Assembly: GCF_009017255.1 (NCBI RefSeq)
Contig: NZ_WBZB01000007.1
Coordinates: 1-34,501, forward strand
Reading direction: 5' to 3'
From: Alkaliphilus serpentinus
GTDB taxonomy: Bacteria; Bacillota; Clostridia; Peptostreptococcales; Natronincolaceae
DNA: 34,501 nt
Below are positions 25,280 to 33,829 of the stretch, one piece after another (positions within the stretch are counted from its first letter, which is position 1; each line of letters begins with the position of its first letter). Position numbers and translations under genes: made by a program. Below the pieces are notes generated by a model, which was given only the letters and a program-made list of their open reading frames with translations, was not told where the DNA came from and did no database searches.

Positions 25280-26539
25280 TTATCTGGATGAAGTTAGAAT
25301 TCCCTTCTGAATTAGTTGAATTTCATAATCAACCCTTATGTAATCTATTGCTGTTCTTAAATATTCAAACTGAACATTGACTAACTCTTGCTTTTGTGAA
25401 TTGTATTGTAAAGAGCTAATAAGACCTGAAGAGTATTGAGCTTCCACCTGCTTCATTTTCTCATCTGCAAGAAGCTTGCCTTCAATCTTGGAAACCAAAT
25501 CTCTTCCCACCTGCCTATGATTGTAAAAAGCTTGCTTTACCATGTGTTCATAGCTTCTCTCAAGAATTAAATGATTTAATTGAGCTTCCTCTAATTCTAA
25601 AAGGCCTATTTGATAATCAGTATCTGTCTCTTCATAGGCAATTAGAAGTTTTTCAACAATCTTTTGTTGAACTTCCGTTAGGGTTTTGGAGGTTTCTATT
25701 GCTAAATTGTTGGACATAAAGCCCTCTAGTATTGCACTTAGTTCATAAGACTTAAGATTAGCATCTTCAGTCAATTCTAAGGTTAGGTTTAATTCCTCTT
25801 CGGGAGTCATGTTCAAATCTGTCTTTAGGGCTTCCTTAGCCATCTCCATTGAATTTTGCAGTTTTTCAAGGCTAATTAATAGATTGCTCCTTTGGCTCTC
25901 TAAACTGTTAACGGCTAAATCCGTTGTTAGTTCTAAGCTCTTCCTAGTCTTTTCTAGGCGTATTTGCATGTCTAGAAGGTCTATATTCCCCTCAATTATT
26001 TTTTGTTGTTCTTTCATCATAAGAAGTTGATAATAATTGTTGCTAAGCTGATATTTCAATTTTTCAGTTTCCTGTTGTCTTTTTCTTGTGGCTTGCTTTT
26101 CTTCTAAAACCATAAGCTCAAGACTTTTCATCATGTTGGCCTCTTGTTTTACCAATGCCTTATAGCTTTCTTCGGCGGCTTCTAACATATGTAATGTTGA
26201 ATGCAGATAACCATGGGCTACTCTTCCCTCGGCTGAATCACTGTCTGCTTCCAAATACTCTTCTCTAGCATCTTTCCTTTGCTGCTCCATTGATTCTTTA
26301 TATTTCCTTGCATTTTCAACACTCTTTTGTAAATCCTCATAATCCTCTAGAGTTTCTTCATAACGGAGCTTTAATAACCTTTCGTTAATACCAAGCTTTT
26401 GTATTTCAAAATTTTCCTCTAAAAAAACCTTTGTAAGCTCCTCCAAACCCATGGGTTCTACTGCTTCTATTACAACAGTGCTAGATACCAACATAACAAG
26501 AACCAATAAAGCTGTTAATTTAATCCTTATGCTTTTCAT
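25280..26539 (-). CDS. TolC-family-like exported coiled-coil protein
   Basis: 419 aa with a signal peptide (MKSIRIKLTALLVLVMLVSSTVVIEA). Long alpha-helical coiled-coil stretches rich in Glu, Lys, Leu and Gln, including the hairpin-type segments LRLLKLRYEETLEDYEDLQKS and VEAQYSSGLISSLQYNSQKQELVNVQ; the SGLIS-x-LQY type motif at the C-terminal helix is the usual TolC signature. True TolC works in outer membranes; in clostridia such proteins are found in monoderms and their role is unclear. It sits directly upstream of the SLH-protein gene, pointing to a cell-envelope role (inference). ATG follows AGGAGTGATTGA. Confidence 0.75.
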   Translation of the reverse strand: MKSIRIKLTALLVLVMLVSSTVVIEAVEPMGLEELTKVFLEENFEIQKLGINERLLKLRYEETLEDYEDLQKSVENARKYKESMEQQRKDAREEYLEADSDSAEGRVAHGYLHSTLHMLEAAEESYKALVKQEANMMKSLELMVLEEKQATRKRQQETEKLKYQLSNNYYQLLMMKEQQKIIEGNIDLLDMQIRLEKTRKSLELTTDLAVNSLESQRSNLLISLEKLQNSMEMAKEALKTDLNMTPEEELNLTLELTEDANLKSYELSAILEGFMSNNLAIETSKTLTEVQQKIVEKLLIAYEETDTDYQIGLLELEEAQLNHLILERSYEHMVKQAFYNHRQVGRDLVSKIEGKLLADEKMKQVEAQYSSGLISSLQYNSQKQELVNVQFEYLRTAIDYIRVDYEIQLIQKGILTSSR

Positions 26540-26684
26540 TCAATCACTCCTATTAAAATAGTTTCAAAATATCAAAATTATATAACCAAATATATATACG
26601 CAATCATTTCTATAAAGTTTAGTATTTTTAAAAAAATTTTTAAGGACTCCTATCCATTAAAGGAAATGAAGATGACCTTCAACA

Positions 26685-27434
26685 TTATTGTTCTTTTCCA
26701 CTAAAATACCAAACCATTGAAAATCCTAAGACAAAGGTTATTAGTACTGTCAGTCCATAGTTATTGGGCAGTAGAGCTCTAGAAGATCCTAAAATTAACC
26801 CAGCAAAAAAGTATGATATGATTCCCCTGTGTTTATCATATAGCTTTGCAAGGGTATTTACTAGGGCAAGGATACCCACGGCACTTCCTGCTGCAAAAAT
26901 CGTTAAGGGAACCATTGCAACTTCCTTTATATAATATAATATTGAATCATAAATCCCTAAAACAATTAAAACTGAGCTTCCAGGTATTCCTGGAATAATC
27001 ATTGCGGCACTGGCAAAGGCCCCACCGATGAATAAAACAAGCCAATTAACATCTTCTCCGGCATTTACGATACTGATAGGGTCCCCCACCATATAATAAC
27101 CAGCTATAAAACCGACAGCTAGAGCGGTAAGCCTTTTTGCATTGACCCCAGGGCAGGATTTTAAGACGGACCTAATGGAGGCCAACAAACAGCCTAATAA
27201 AAAGGCCACCGTAGCATCCCTATAGGTTTCGAAAACTGCCGCAAAGGCAAAGGCCCCCATGAAAATTCCCGCAATAGATCCAATCAAAAGAGGAATATAG
27301 GGTTTTATATTAAGCTTCACCAAATCCTTTATTAAATTTTCATAAATACCGAAAATGACAAATACCGTTCCGCCGCTCATGCCTGGCATAACGATTATAA
27401 AGCCTAGGATAAAGCCTTTTATAATCTGTTCCAT
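26685..27434 (-). CDS. DUF368 membrane protein, PopT-type undecaprenyl-phosphate transporter
   Basis: 249 aa with about eight TM helices and the family's two inverted-repeat signatures, PGMSGGTVFVIFGIYENL near the start and PGIPGSSVLIVLGIYDSIL in the second half. DUF368 proteins were shown to return undecaprenyl phosphate across the cytoplasmic membrane for cell-envelope synthesis. I recognise this as that family; transport here is inferred. ATG follows AGGGAGGACATT. Divergent from the YihY gene and near S-layer and TolC-like genes, fitting an envelope cluster. Confidence 0.88.
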   Translation of the reverse strand: MEQIIKGFILGFIIVMPGMSGGTVFVIFGIYENLIKDLVKLNIKPYIPLLIGSIAGIFMGAFAFAAVFETYRDATVAFLLGCLLASIRSVLKSCPGVNAKRLTALAVGFIAGYYMVGDPISIVNAGEDVNWLVLFIGGAFASAAMIIPGIPGSSVLIVLGIYDSILYYIKEVAMVPLTIFAAGSAVGILALVNTLAKLYDKHRGIISYFFAGLILGSSRALLPNNYGLTVLITFVLGFSMVWYFSGKEQ

Positions 27435-27584
27435 AATGTCCTCCCTATACTGGTGGAATACACAAACATTTTTAGTACTTCCATATGCACTTATAAACTC
27501 CTCTTAAATGATAAATAAAAAGGTATATTCCTATCATATGTAGTATATATAAGTATGACTAAATTTACAACAGGAGGTTTAAGT

Positions 27585-28445
27585 ATGAAGCTTATAGATT
27601 TTAAATCAAAGGGATGGTATTCCCTTATTATAGACTTGGCGAAGCAATTTGGTAAGCATGAGGTTCCAGCACTGGCAGCTCAGGTTACCTACTACTTGAT
27701 TCTTTCATTCTTTCCTTTTTTGATTTTTTTAATTACATTAGTTAGTTATACACCCTTGACTAGCGAAACCACAATCAAAAACTTATTAGACTTTCTCCCA
27801 TATGACACTTATATATTTGTTATAGACATCATCAATCAGGTGGTGGAGGGAAGAAACACAACTCTTTTATCCATCGGTATGATTACTACCCTTATTGTAG
27901 CCTCCAATGGTGTAAGAGCTCTGATAAGGGGAATTAATAAATCCTATAACCTTGATGAAACTAGGCCCTTTTGGAAAAAACGAATTATAGCCATTTTATT
28001 TACAATAGCCCTATCAGGGGTTATCTTGCTTTCCCTTGTATTATTGGTTTTTGGTCATCTGTTGGCAATGCTCTTATGGAACTTTTTAAATCTTCCTGAC
28101 TATTTTAAGGATGCTTGGTCAATTATTCGATACTTATTATCCTTAGCTATTCAATGGATTATCTTTGCTTGCATATATATATACACTCCCGAAAGAAAGC
28201 CAAAATTCAACTGCGTGATTCTAGGTACCACCTTTGCTACCTTCGGTTGGTTGGCTACCTCCTTTGGATTCGCCACCTATGTAAACAACTTTGGTAACTA
28301 TGCCAGCACCTATGGAAGTATAGGGGGGATTATTGTATTACTCATTTGGTTATATCTAAGTAGTATCATTATTCTAACTGGAGCAGAAATAAATGGCTTC
28401 GTCATCAAAAAAAATAATCAATATAAAAATGAGGTCACTAGCTGA
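27585..28445 (+). CDS. YihY/virulence factor BrkB family membrane protein
   Basis: 286 aa from ATG 27585-27587, which has AGGAGG 7 nt upstream; an earlier in-frame ATG at 27555 has no ribosome binding site. Six TM helices are visible with the family motifs VPALAAQVTYYLILSFFPFLIFL, RGINKSYN and the terminal TYGSIGGIIVLLIWLYLSSIIILTGAEING. The family was once misnamed ribonuclease BN; its transport or lipid role is unknown. Its last codons and stop come from a 12-bp palindrome that is repeated at the end of the converging hemerythrin gene. Confidence 0.9.
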   Translation: MKLIDFKSKGWYSLIIDLAKQFGKHEVPALAAQVTYYLILSFFPFLIFLITLVSYTPLTSETTIKNLLDFLPYDTYIFVIDIINQVVEGRNTTLLSIGMITTLIVASNGVRALIRGINKSYNLDETRPFWKKRIIAILFTIALSGVILLSLVLLVFGHLLAMLLWNFLNLPDYFKDAWSIIRYLLSLAIQWIIFACIYIYTPERKPKFNCVILGTTFATFGWLATSFGFATYVNNFGNYASTYGSIGGIIVLLIWLYLSSIIILTGAEINGFVIKKNNQYKNEVTS

Positions 28446-28454
28446 CCTCATTTT
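28426..28454. terminator. Palindrome copy 1, overlapping the YihY stop (bidirectional terminator)
   Basis: AAAATGAGGTCA (28426-28437) and TGACCTCATTTT (28443-28454) form a perfect 12-bp stem around CTAGC, followed by U-rich TTTTG in the plus transcript. It encodes the YihY C-terminus NEVTS and the TGA. A 26-bp stretch (28427-28452) recurs identically at 28609-28634. Confidence 0.8.
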
Positions 28455-28483
28455 GTAGATTGATGACAAAGTCATCTAGATTA

Positions 28484-28608
28484 CAGACTGATCAAAAGTT
28501 CTTAGATTCGAGGCGCAATCAAAAACAGCGATTGCTGCGTATATAGTAATACGTAAGAATGCTGATTTTGTGAAGCAACAAAGAATATGAGGGCTTTTCA
28601 TCAGTCTG
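28484..28608. mobile_element. MITE-like palindromic element, 125 bp
   Basis: Terminal inverted repeats of 15 bp with one mismatch: CAGACTGATCAAAAG (28484-28498) and CTTTTCATCAGTCTG (28594-28608). Weaker complementarity extends about 11 bp further inward. Inside are small hairpins CAGC-gatt-GCTG and CGTAT...ATACG. There is no coding sequence. It resembles short GAGGCG-containing palindromic repeats I have seen dispersed in clostridial genomes, though I cannot verify copy number here. It lies between two copies of a 26-bp palindrome. Confidence 0.7.
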
Positions 28609-28634
28609 AAATGAGGTCACTAGCTGACCTCATT
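28609..28634. repeat. Palindrome copy 2, overlapping the hemerythrin stop
   Basis: AATGAGGTCA (28610-28619) pairs with TGACCTCATT (28625-28634). The 26 bp are identical to 28427-28452. On the minus strand the copy supplies the hemerythrin C-terminus NEVS and the TAG (28620-28622). Confidence 0.8.
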
Positions 28635-29069
28635 ACTGTTTAAATATCGGGGTAATTGCAGATCTATTGTAAGTATATGATTCTTGAGCCAATCAACTAA
28701 AAACTGTACTAAATTAATGGAGATTTCCTCTTGCTCTTGGTCAATATCACTATTTGTTAATAGTTCTACCTTCTCAACAAAGGCTGAATGCTCTTTCTTA
28801 TGTTTTTTAAAATAAGTCCAAAAGTTGGCCAGCTGTGTCTCATCTTGAAACTTACTTAGGGCCTCCTTCATAAGAAGTTCCTCGCTATTAAAATGATTCA
28901 TTGTATAATTTCTAAGATCCATTAGAACCTCTACAATTTTATCATAATTATCATACTTAAGCTGATGTAGTATCTCCTCCTCCAATCGATTAATTAATTC
29001 TACAAGATATTTGTGTTGATGATCTACTTTCTCTATTCCAGTTTCAAAGCTGCCTTCCCATTTTAGCAT
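28620..29069 (-). CDS. Bacteriohemerythrin
   Basis: Di-iron oxygen-binding protein, 149 aa, of a four-helix bundle type. Iron ligands are seen as VDHQHKYL (His19), NHFNSEE (His and Glu), KKHKKEHSAFV and HILTID near the C-terminus. In anaerobes such proteins are thought to bind or sense oxygen or to carry it. Start at ATG 29067-29069 with AAGGGAG about 8 nt upstream; the frame extends to an upstream TTG with no site. Divergent from a diguanylate cyclase with separate promoters. The last residues come from a repeat palindrome. Confidence 0.9.
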   Translation of the reverse strand: MLKWEGSFETGIEKVDHQHKYLVELINRLEEEILHQLKYDNYDKIVEVLMDLRNYTMNHFNSEELLMKEALSKFQDETQLANFWTYFKKHKKEHSAFVEKVELLTNSDIDQEQEEISINLVQFLVDWLKNHILTIDLQLPRYLNSNEVS

Positions 29070-29131
29070 AGCACCATCTCCCTTCAAGCTTGTATATACC
29101 TCATTTATATTATTACATCACCTTTATGATT

Positions 29132-29161
29132 ATTTTACTATAATTTTTGTATTATAGCCAA
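29132..29161 (-). promoter_or_regulatory. Sigma-A promoter of hemerythrin with an internal inverted repeat
   Basis: On the minus strand TTGGCT (29156-29161), 18-nt spacer, TAAAAT (29132-29137). The spacer contains CTATAAT-N6-ATTATAG (29138-29157), a perfect 7-bp inverted repeat between -35 and -10, a position typical of a repressor or MerR-like activator site. Confidence 0.6.
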
Positions 29162-29177
29162 TATTTTTCAGTTGTTA

Positions 29178-29206
29178 TTGTAATAATTCGTCGAAATTGA
29201 TATAAT
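29178..29206 (+). promoter_or_regulatory. Sigma-A promoter of the diguanylate cyclase gene
   Basis: TTGTAA (29178-29183), 17-nt spacer, TATAAT (29201-29206). The ATG at 29237 follows AGGAGG, so the leader is about 25 nt. Confidence 0.7.
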
Positions 29207-29236
29207 TTTCTCATAATAAGCTTTTAGGAGGCCTTT

Positions 29237-30400
29237 ATGACAAAGGACAATAAAGACTATTATGGGTCGGAAATCTATATAAAAAATCAATACATTGTCC
29301 ATCAAGGTCATTTAACAAGACAGTACGGAAGATGTGTGTCTTTTGTTGCTTTCTTTATTATGCTTTTTTCCCTTTACGTAGATATAAATATCTTTAAGTA
29401 TCCTAAAGGAATATTAATTGGTAGAGTAATACTTACAACCATTTATGCATTATATTTTATTTTTACCTTTACCCCCTACTCCCATAGTCCAAGAAGGGTT
29501 ATAAAATATTATATTTATTTATTAATTGCTGGAATGCTATTTGCTGTTTTCTTCAATGTTTTAGTATTTCAGAAATACAATGAGACCTTTGATTATAGAG
29601 GGACACAGGTCCTCTTTCTTTTCATGCTTTCCACAGCCTTTTTCCCATTGGGGGGTAAGGATAAGGTTGTTAAAATTATAACTTATCCCGTGGCTCTTAT
29701 GGTGATTGTATATATATTTTTCAAGGATATGGGAAGTTTATCAGAATGGTTTAAGTACTTAAATGTATTTATCACAATTTTGTTAATATCTCTTTACTAT
29801 AATTCTTATTTAAGGAAGGATTATGCTGAGTTCAAGCTCAAGAAGCTTGCTCAACTACAGATTCACAAGCTCAGTAGTGAAATAGAAAGCAGAAAAAATC
29901 AAGAAAGGGTATTGCAACGGAAGGCAAACGTAGATGAGCTAACAGGAATTTATAACCGAAGAAATGGTCTTGAGGAATTAGAAGACCTAATGATTCTTTC
30001 TGATAAGGATGGAAGACCCCTTAGCATCTGCTATATCGATTTAGATAATCTTAAGAGAATCAATGATACGTATGGTCATAGCGAGGGAGACACTTATATA
30101 AAAACCTTTGTAGATATTATTGAAGGCCAGCTACGATCTCGAGATTTATTTATACGGCTGGGAGGGGATGAGTTTCTAATTGTTTTATGGAATACTACCC
30201 CCCAACAGGCAGAAAAGATTTGGAGCAGAATTCAGGATCATATTGATTATTGTAATAGAAATGGTATACGGAATTATAAAATCAGTGCAAGCCATGGAAT
30301 TGAAACCTATTTCAATAGTAACTACGAAGATGTAAATGCCTTAATAGAAACTGCTGATAGAAAAATGTACTTCGATAAGAAGAGAAAACCCTTTCGATAA
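29237..30400 (+). CDS. Membrane diguanylate cyclase (GGDEF)
   Basis: 387 aa. About six TM helices (residues about 33-190) form a membrane sensor of unknown ligand. A short coiled coil (195-225) links to a GGDEF domain (about 230-387). The active site is RLGGDEF (GGDEF at 309-313), preceded at the canonical distance by the inhibitory I-site RSRD (300-303). LTGIYNRRNG and YIDLDNLKRINDTYGHSEGD are the substrate and metal motifs. All catalytic residues are present, so it should make c-di-GMP from GTP with product inhibition. It precedes an HD-GYP gene by 87 nt and diverges from hemerythrin. Confidence 0.94.
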   Translation: MTKDNKDYYGSEIYIKNQYIVHQGHLTRQYGRCVSFVAFFIMLFSLYVDINIFKYPKGILIGRVILTTIYALYFIFTFTPYSHSPRRVIKYYIYLLIAGMLFAVFFNVLVFQKYNETFDYRGTQVLFLFMLSTAFFPLGGKDKVVKIITYPVALMVIVYIFFKDMGSLSEWFKYLNVFITILLISLYYNSYLRKDYAEFKLKKLAQLQIHKLSSEIESRKNQERVLQRKANVDELTGIYNRRNGLEELEDLMILSDKDGRPLSICYIDLDNLKRINDTYGHSEGDTYIKTFVDIIEGQLRSRDLFIRLGGDEFLIVLWNTTPQQAEKIWSRIQDHIDYCNRNGIRNYKISASHGIETYFNSNYEDVNALIETADRKMYFDKKRKPFR

Positions 30401-30412
30401 AAGGGTTTTTTT
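30385..30412 (+). terminator. Terminator after the diguanylate cyclase
   Basis: AAAACCCTTT (30385-30394) pairs with AAAGGGTTTT (30400-30409), loop CGATA, followed by further T. The stem includes the last codons and the TAA of the GGDEF gene. Confidence 0.85.
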
Positions 30413-30487
30413 ATTTGTCGAAATTTGCTTATTATTTCTTGTAAAGGATATATAATGTTAAAGATACAAGATTATAGGGGGCATATA

Positions 30488-32434
30488 ATGAAAAGCATAA
30501 AAAAAATCATCGCTGTTTTGGGTACTCTATTATTGGTAATTTTATTGACAATTTCTCTATTAACCCTCTTCTACTATCGGAACATTTTTAACAAGCTAGA
30601 GGATCTGGGTCTTGCTATAGACGAAGCAAAGGGTAGCTATTTAGAAATGGATCTACCTATTAAGGTTTTAAATAATGTCATTCAGATGGATACGTCTAAT
30701 GGCATTGATATAGATAGGGCTGAAAGAATGCGAGAAGCTTATATAGATAATCATAAAGCTTTATTAGAGAAGACCGAAACTTTAAATGCTAAAGGAAAGA
30801 AAATTGTTGATGCCACTGAAGCCCTCATTAAGTGGAGACTACTTTTTAGAGATGATTATAGTACTTTAATGGAAGCTGTTGATAATGCTTCTGCAACTAT
30901 TATGGAGCTACTACCCTACATTGAAGCTTTAACACCAACAGAAGAGAACAAAAGCAATACAATCTATGAAGCAATGAATAAATACCTAGAAATAGAAAAC
31001 AGCATAAAGGCTGCTTCGCAACAGCTTGATAGCTTAAAGCGTAAGACTACAGATGAATATATGCATGTAAATCTTTGGGGGTACTTAGTGCTAATTTTAA
31101 TTGCCTTCACATTAGGTGCCATCCTTACTAAACTCCTAAGAAAAACCATCCCCTATATCATGGAGGGATTTAAAAAATTAGATAGGCATCATTATGACAT
31201 TGATTCACTCCCTAGACTACATACACAATTTTCCGAGGAAGAGATGATTACCAATCTAGTGACTTCAGTCCTTAATGAGCAGGCCATTATTCACCAAATA
31301 AAGAATATAGCAGGGAGTAAGTTTCTCCTAACGGATGTGATAGACAATATTTTTGAAATTACTAAAGATGTATTAAGCACCGATAGAATTGGTGTTGCCT
31401 TCGTTGATTATAGTACAAATGCCGTTATCGCCGAGCATGGAGTCTTTAAATACAATCAAATATTATTAGGTCCTGGCTTTAAGGTGAGCTTTAAGGATAC
31501 TACCCTAGAAAAACTTATTAAAGGCAAGGAATCTAAAATTACTCATGATATCTATAAAGAGCTAAAAAGAAGGCCCCATAGTGAATCCCTAAAGCTGTTG
31601 AAGGATGAAGGAATAAAATCAAATATGATTATTCCAGTTATTGTGAATGATATAGTGATAGCTCTGCTGTTTTTTAGCTCCTGTCAAGAATACAACTATG
31701 ATCTAAAATCCTTAAGGCTAGGAGAGAATATTGCTTATGAGTTATCCTCTATTATAAGTAAAACCTATTTAACACAGAAAATGTTTATACACGTTACAAG
31801 AACCTTTGCAGACATAGTTGAAAAAAAGGACCCAGAAACTGGCGAACATTTAAATAGGATGACTAGCTATTCAAAGGTCATTGCTGAGGGGTTACTAAAT
31901 CATCACAATACTAGCTACTCTGTTAATCAATCCTATGTTAATGATATAGAAAATAATGCTGCCATCCATGATATTGGAAAGGTTGGTGTGCCGGATATCA
32001 TTCTTAATAAGCCTGGTAAGCTTAATAGTGTTGAATGGCAAGCCATGAAACAACACACAACCATTGGGGCGGAGGTTCTGTTCAGTCTTAAAGAAAGCTT
32101 AAAGATCTTTAATAACAACTTCTTTGAAATGGCCATCGAGATTGCTAAGTATCATCATGAGAGATGGGATGGAACAGGCTATCCAGAAGGCTTATCTGGA
32201 CTTGATATTCCTTTGTCGGCAAGAATCACAGCCATTGCCGATGTATTTGATGCCGTCTCCTCCAAGAGGGTTTATAAGGATCCCTCTAGCTTCGAAGATA
32301 CAGTTGCCTTAATTAATCAAGGCTCTGGAACCCATTTTGATCCACAGCTTGTTGAGGTATTTAACCAGTCCTTAGATAAAATTCGGATGATATATGAAGG
32401 GGAAGATGCTAATAAAAATGCACAAGCTTCTTAA
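30488..32434 (+). CDS. Membrane HD-GYP protein with GAF domain (c-di-GMP phosphodiesterase)
   Basis: 648 aa from ATG 30488-30490, which has GGGGGG 6-7 nt upstream and begins with a basic-hydrophobic membrane anchor; in-frame ATGs lie further upstream (for example 30455). One TM helix near the N-terminus, an extracellular helical region (about 30-195), TM2 (about 198-216), a GAF domain (about 280-420) and HD-GYP (about 440-640). The catalytic HD is in AAIHDIGK (494-495), then KYHHERWDGTGYP (GYP at 564-566). The conserved metal-site pattern is intact, so c-di-GMP hydrolysis is expected. Partner or antagonist of the GGDEF protein next to it. Confidence 0.93.
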   Translation: MKSIKKIIAVLGTLLLVILLTISLLTLFYYRNIFNKLEDLGLAIDEAKGSYLEMDLPIKVLNNVIQMDTSNGIDIDRAERMREAYIDNHKALLEKTETLNAKGKKIVDATEALIKWRLLFRDDYSTLMEAVDNASATIMELLPYIEALTPTEENKSNTIYEAMNKYLEIENSIKAASQQLDSLKRKTTDEYMHVNLWGYLVLILIAFTLGAILTKLLRKTIPYIMEGFKKLDRHHYDIDSLPRLHTQFSEEEMITNLVTSVLNEQAIIHQIKNIAGSKFLLTDVIDNIFEITKDVLSTDRIGVAFVDYSTNAVIAEHGVFKYNQILLGPGFKVSFKDTTLEKLIKGKESKITHDIYKELKRRPHSESLKLLKDEGIKSNMIIPVIVNDIVIALLFFSSCQEYNYDLKSLRLGENIAYELSSIISKTYLTQKMFIHVTRTFADIVEKKDPETGEHLNRMTSYSKVIAEGLLNHHNTSYSVNQSYVNDIENNAAIHDIGKVGVPDIILNKPGKLNSVEWQAMKQHTTIGAEVLFSLKESLKIFNNNFFEMAIEIAKYHHERWDGTGYPEGLSGLDIPLSARITAIADVFDAVSSKRVYKDPSSFEDTVALINQGSGTHFDPQLVEVFNQSLDKIRMIYEGEDANKNAQAS

Positions 32435-32572
32435 TCAAAAATAAAGGTTGAAGGTTGAGAATTAGAGATCATATTAAAAGGTCTAGATTTTTACCTCCAT
32501 TTATTATAAAATTGTAGATAAGTTATTAAAATTTTTTAAGTACAGTTTTGTAATAATTAGGGAGGTTTTTTT

Positions 32573-33829
32573 GTGGATAAAGGTATTATGCAATCATCTA
32601 TAGAATTAAGAAGAAAAAGGGGAATATTAGCAGTAATTGGGGGAACCTTTGCCATATTCCTTCCGGGCTCACTGGTTTTTGGATTTCCTGGGTTGATGGG
32701 TCCTGTATGGAGAGAAATGCTTTCAATAGAGTCAGGAGCCCTAAGCTATATTATGTTTTTTATGCTGGCCTCCTTAGGAATCTTTATGTTTTTTGTAGGT
32801 AAATGGACTGCTAGTGTTGGAGCAAAAAAGCTCATTATTATCGGAACAGTCCTAACAAGTCTTGCAACCTTCATGATCGCCTTTGTTTCAAATTTTCTTA
32901 TGATCTATCTATGGGCATTTTCAGTGGGAGCTGCATCCTGCTTTATTTATTCACCAGGTATTAATTGTGTTCAACGATGGCATCCTAATCGTAGGGGTTT
33001 GGTTTCAGGTATTGTAAACTTAACCTTTGGTATATCAGCAGCTATTATGGTGCCTATATACAGAATCATGCTTGAACTTGTTGGTTACCAAGCCCTATGC
33101 TTGGGTATATCTGTAATAACCCTAGTGGTTGGTTTAATTGCAGCACAATATACCGAAATACCAGAGAAGGTAAAGGGGATTGCTGTAAATACTACTAATA
33201 GTCCTAAGGTACCACAATCCACCCATGGATCTATGACTCCAAAGGAAGCCATGAAGACCAGAAACTTCTGGTTGCTATGGGCAGTATGGGCCTTAATGGG
33301 TGCCTCAGGAGTTAGCATGGTAACCATGTCAGTAAATTTTGGTATGTCAAAGGGCTTTAATCTTGCAACAGCAGCAACCATCCTTACAGCCTATAATCTT
33401 ACAAACGGAATAAGCAGAATTTTATCTGGGGCAATTTCAGACATTATCGGAAGAAAAATAACCCTAGGGATAACTTTTGTGGGGGCTGCCATTGCTTATA
33501 TCCTCTTACCCTTTGCAGATAGTCTACTAACCATATCGATACTTGCGGCCTTTGTAGGCTTTGGTTATGGTACATTATTTGCTGTATCCGCTCCGATGAT
33601 TTCCGATTGCTTTGGTTTAAAGCATTTTGGTGTGATTTTAGGGCTGGTATTTACAGCCTATGGCTTTATAGCCAGTATTATTGGACCAGCTGTTAGTGGA
33701 TATCTGCTGGAGCTTACCAATGGAAATTATCAAATCGTCTTTTACTATTTATCAGCCTTCGCAATTATCTCTGCAGCATTAATTATGATGGTAGTAACGC
33801 CAAAAAAAGCCTATTCAGGCGAATGTTGA
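32573..33829 (+). CDS. MFS transporter, OFA (oxalate/formate antiporter)-like
   Basis: 418 aa with 12 TM helices and a central loop (about 198-222). N-terminal half features are GLMGPVWREML, the GKWTASVGAKK loop (an MFS motif A variant), and VGAASCFIYSPGINCVQRWHPNRRGLVSG, a pattern of the OFA subfamily of organic-anion carriers. The substrate is unknown; oxalate, formate or lactate-like anions are typical. Starts with GTG (32573-32575) 7 nt after GGGAGG. Its TGA is inside a GAATGTTGA repeat unit. The next gene, 33937, is in the same direction. Confidence 0.9.
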   Translation: MDKGIMQSSIELRRKRGILAVIGGTFAIFLPGSLVFGFPGLMGPVWREMLSIESGALSYIMFFMLASLGIFMFFVGKWTASVGAKKLIIIGTVLTSLATFMIAFVSNFLMIYLWAFSVGAASCFIYSPGINCVQRWHPNRRGLVSGIVNLTFGISAAIMVPIYRIMLELVGYQALCLGISVITLVVGLIAAQYTEIPEKVKGIAVNTTNSPKVPQSTHGSMTPKEAMKTRNFWLLWAVWALMGASGVSMVTMSVNFGMSKGFNLATAATILTAYNLTNGISRILSGAISDIIGRKITLGITFVGAAIAYILLPFADSLLTISILAAFVGFGYGTLFAVSAPMISDCFGLKHFGVILGLVFTAYGFIASIIGPAVSGYLLELTNGNYQIVFYYLSAFAIISAALIMMVVTPKKAYSGEC

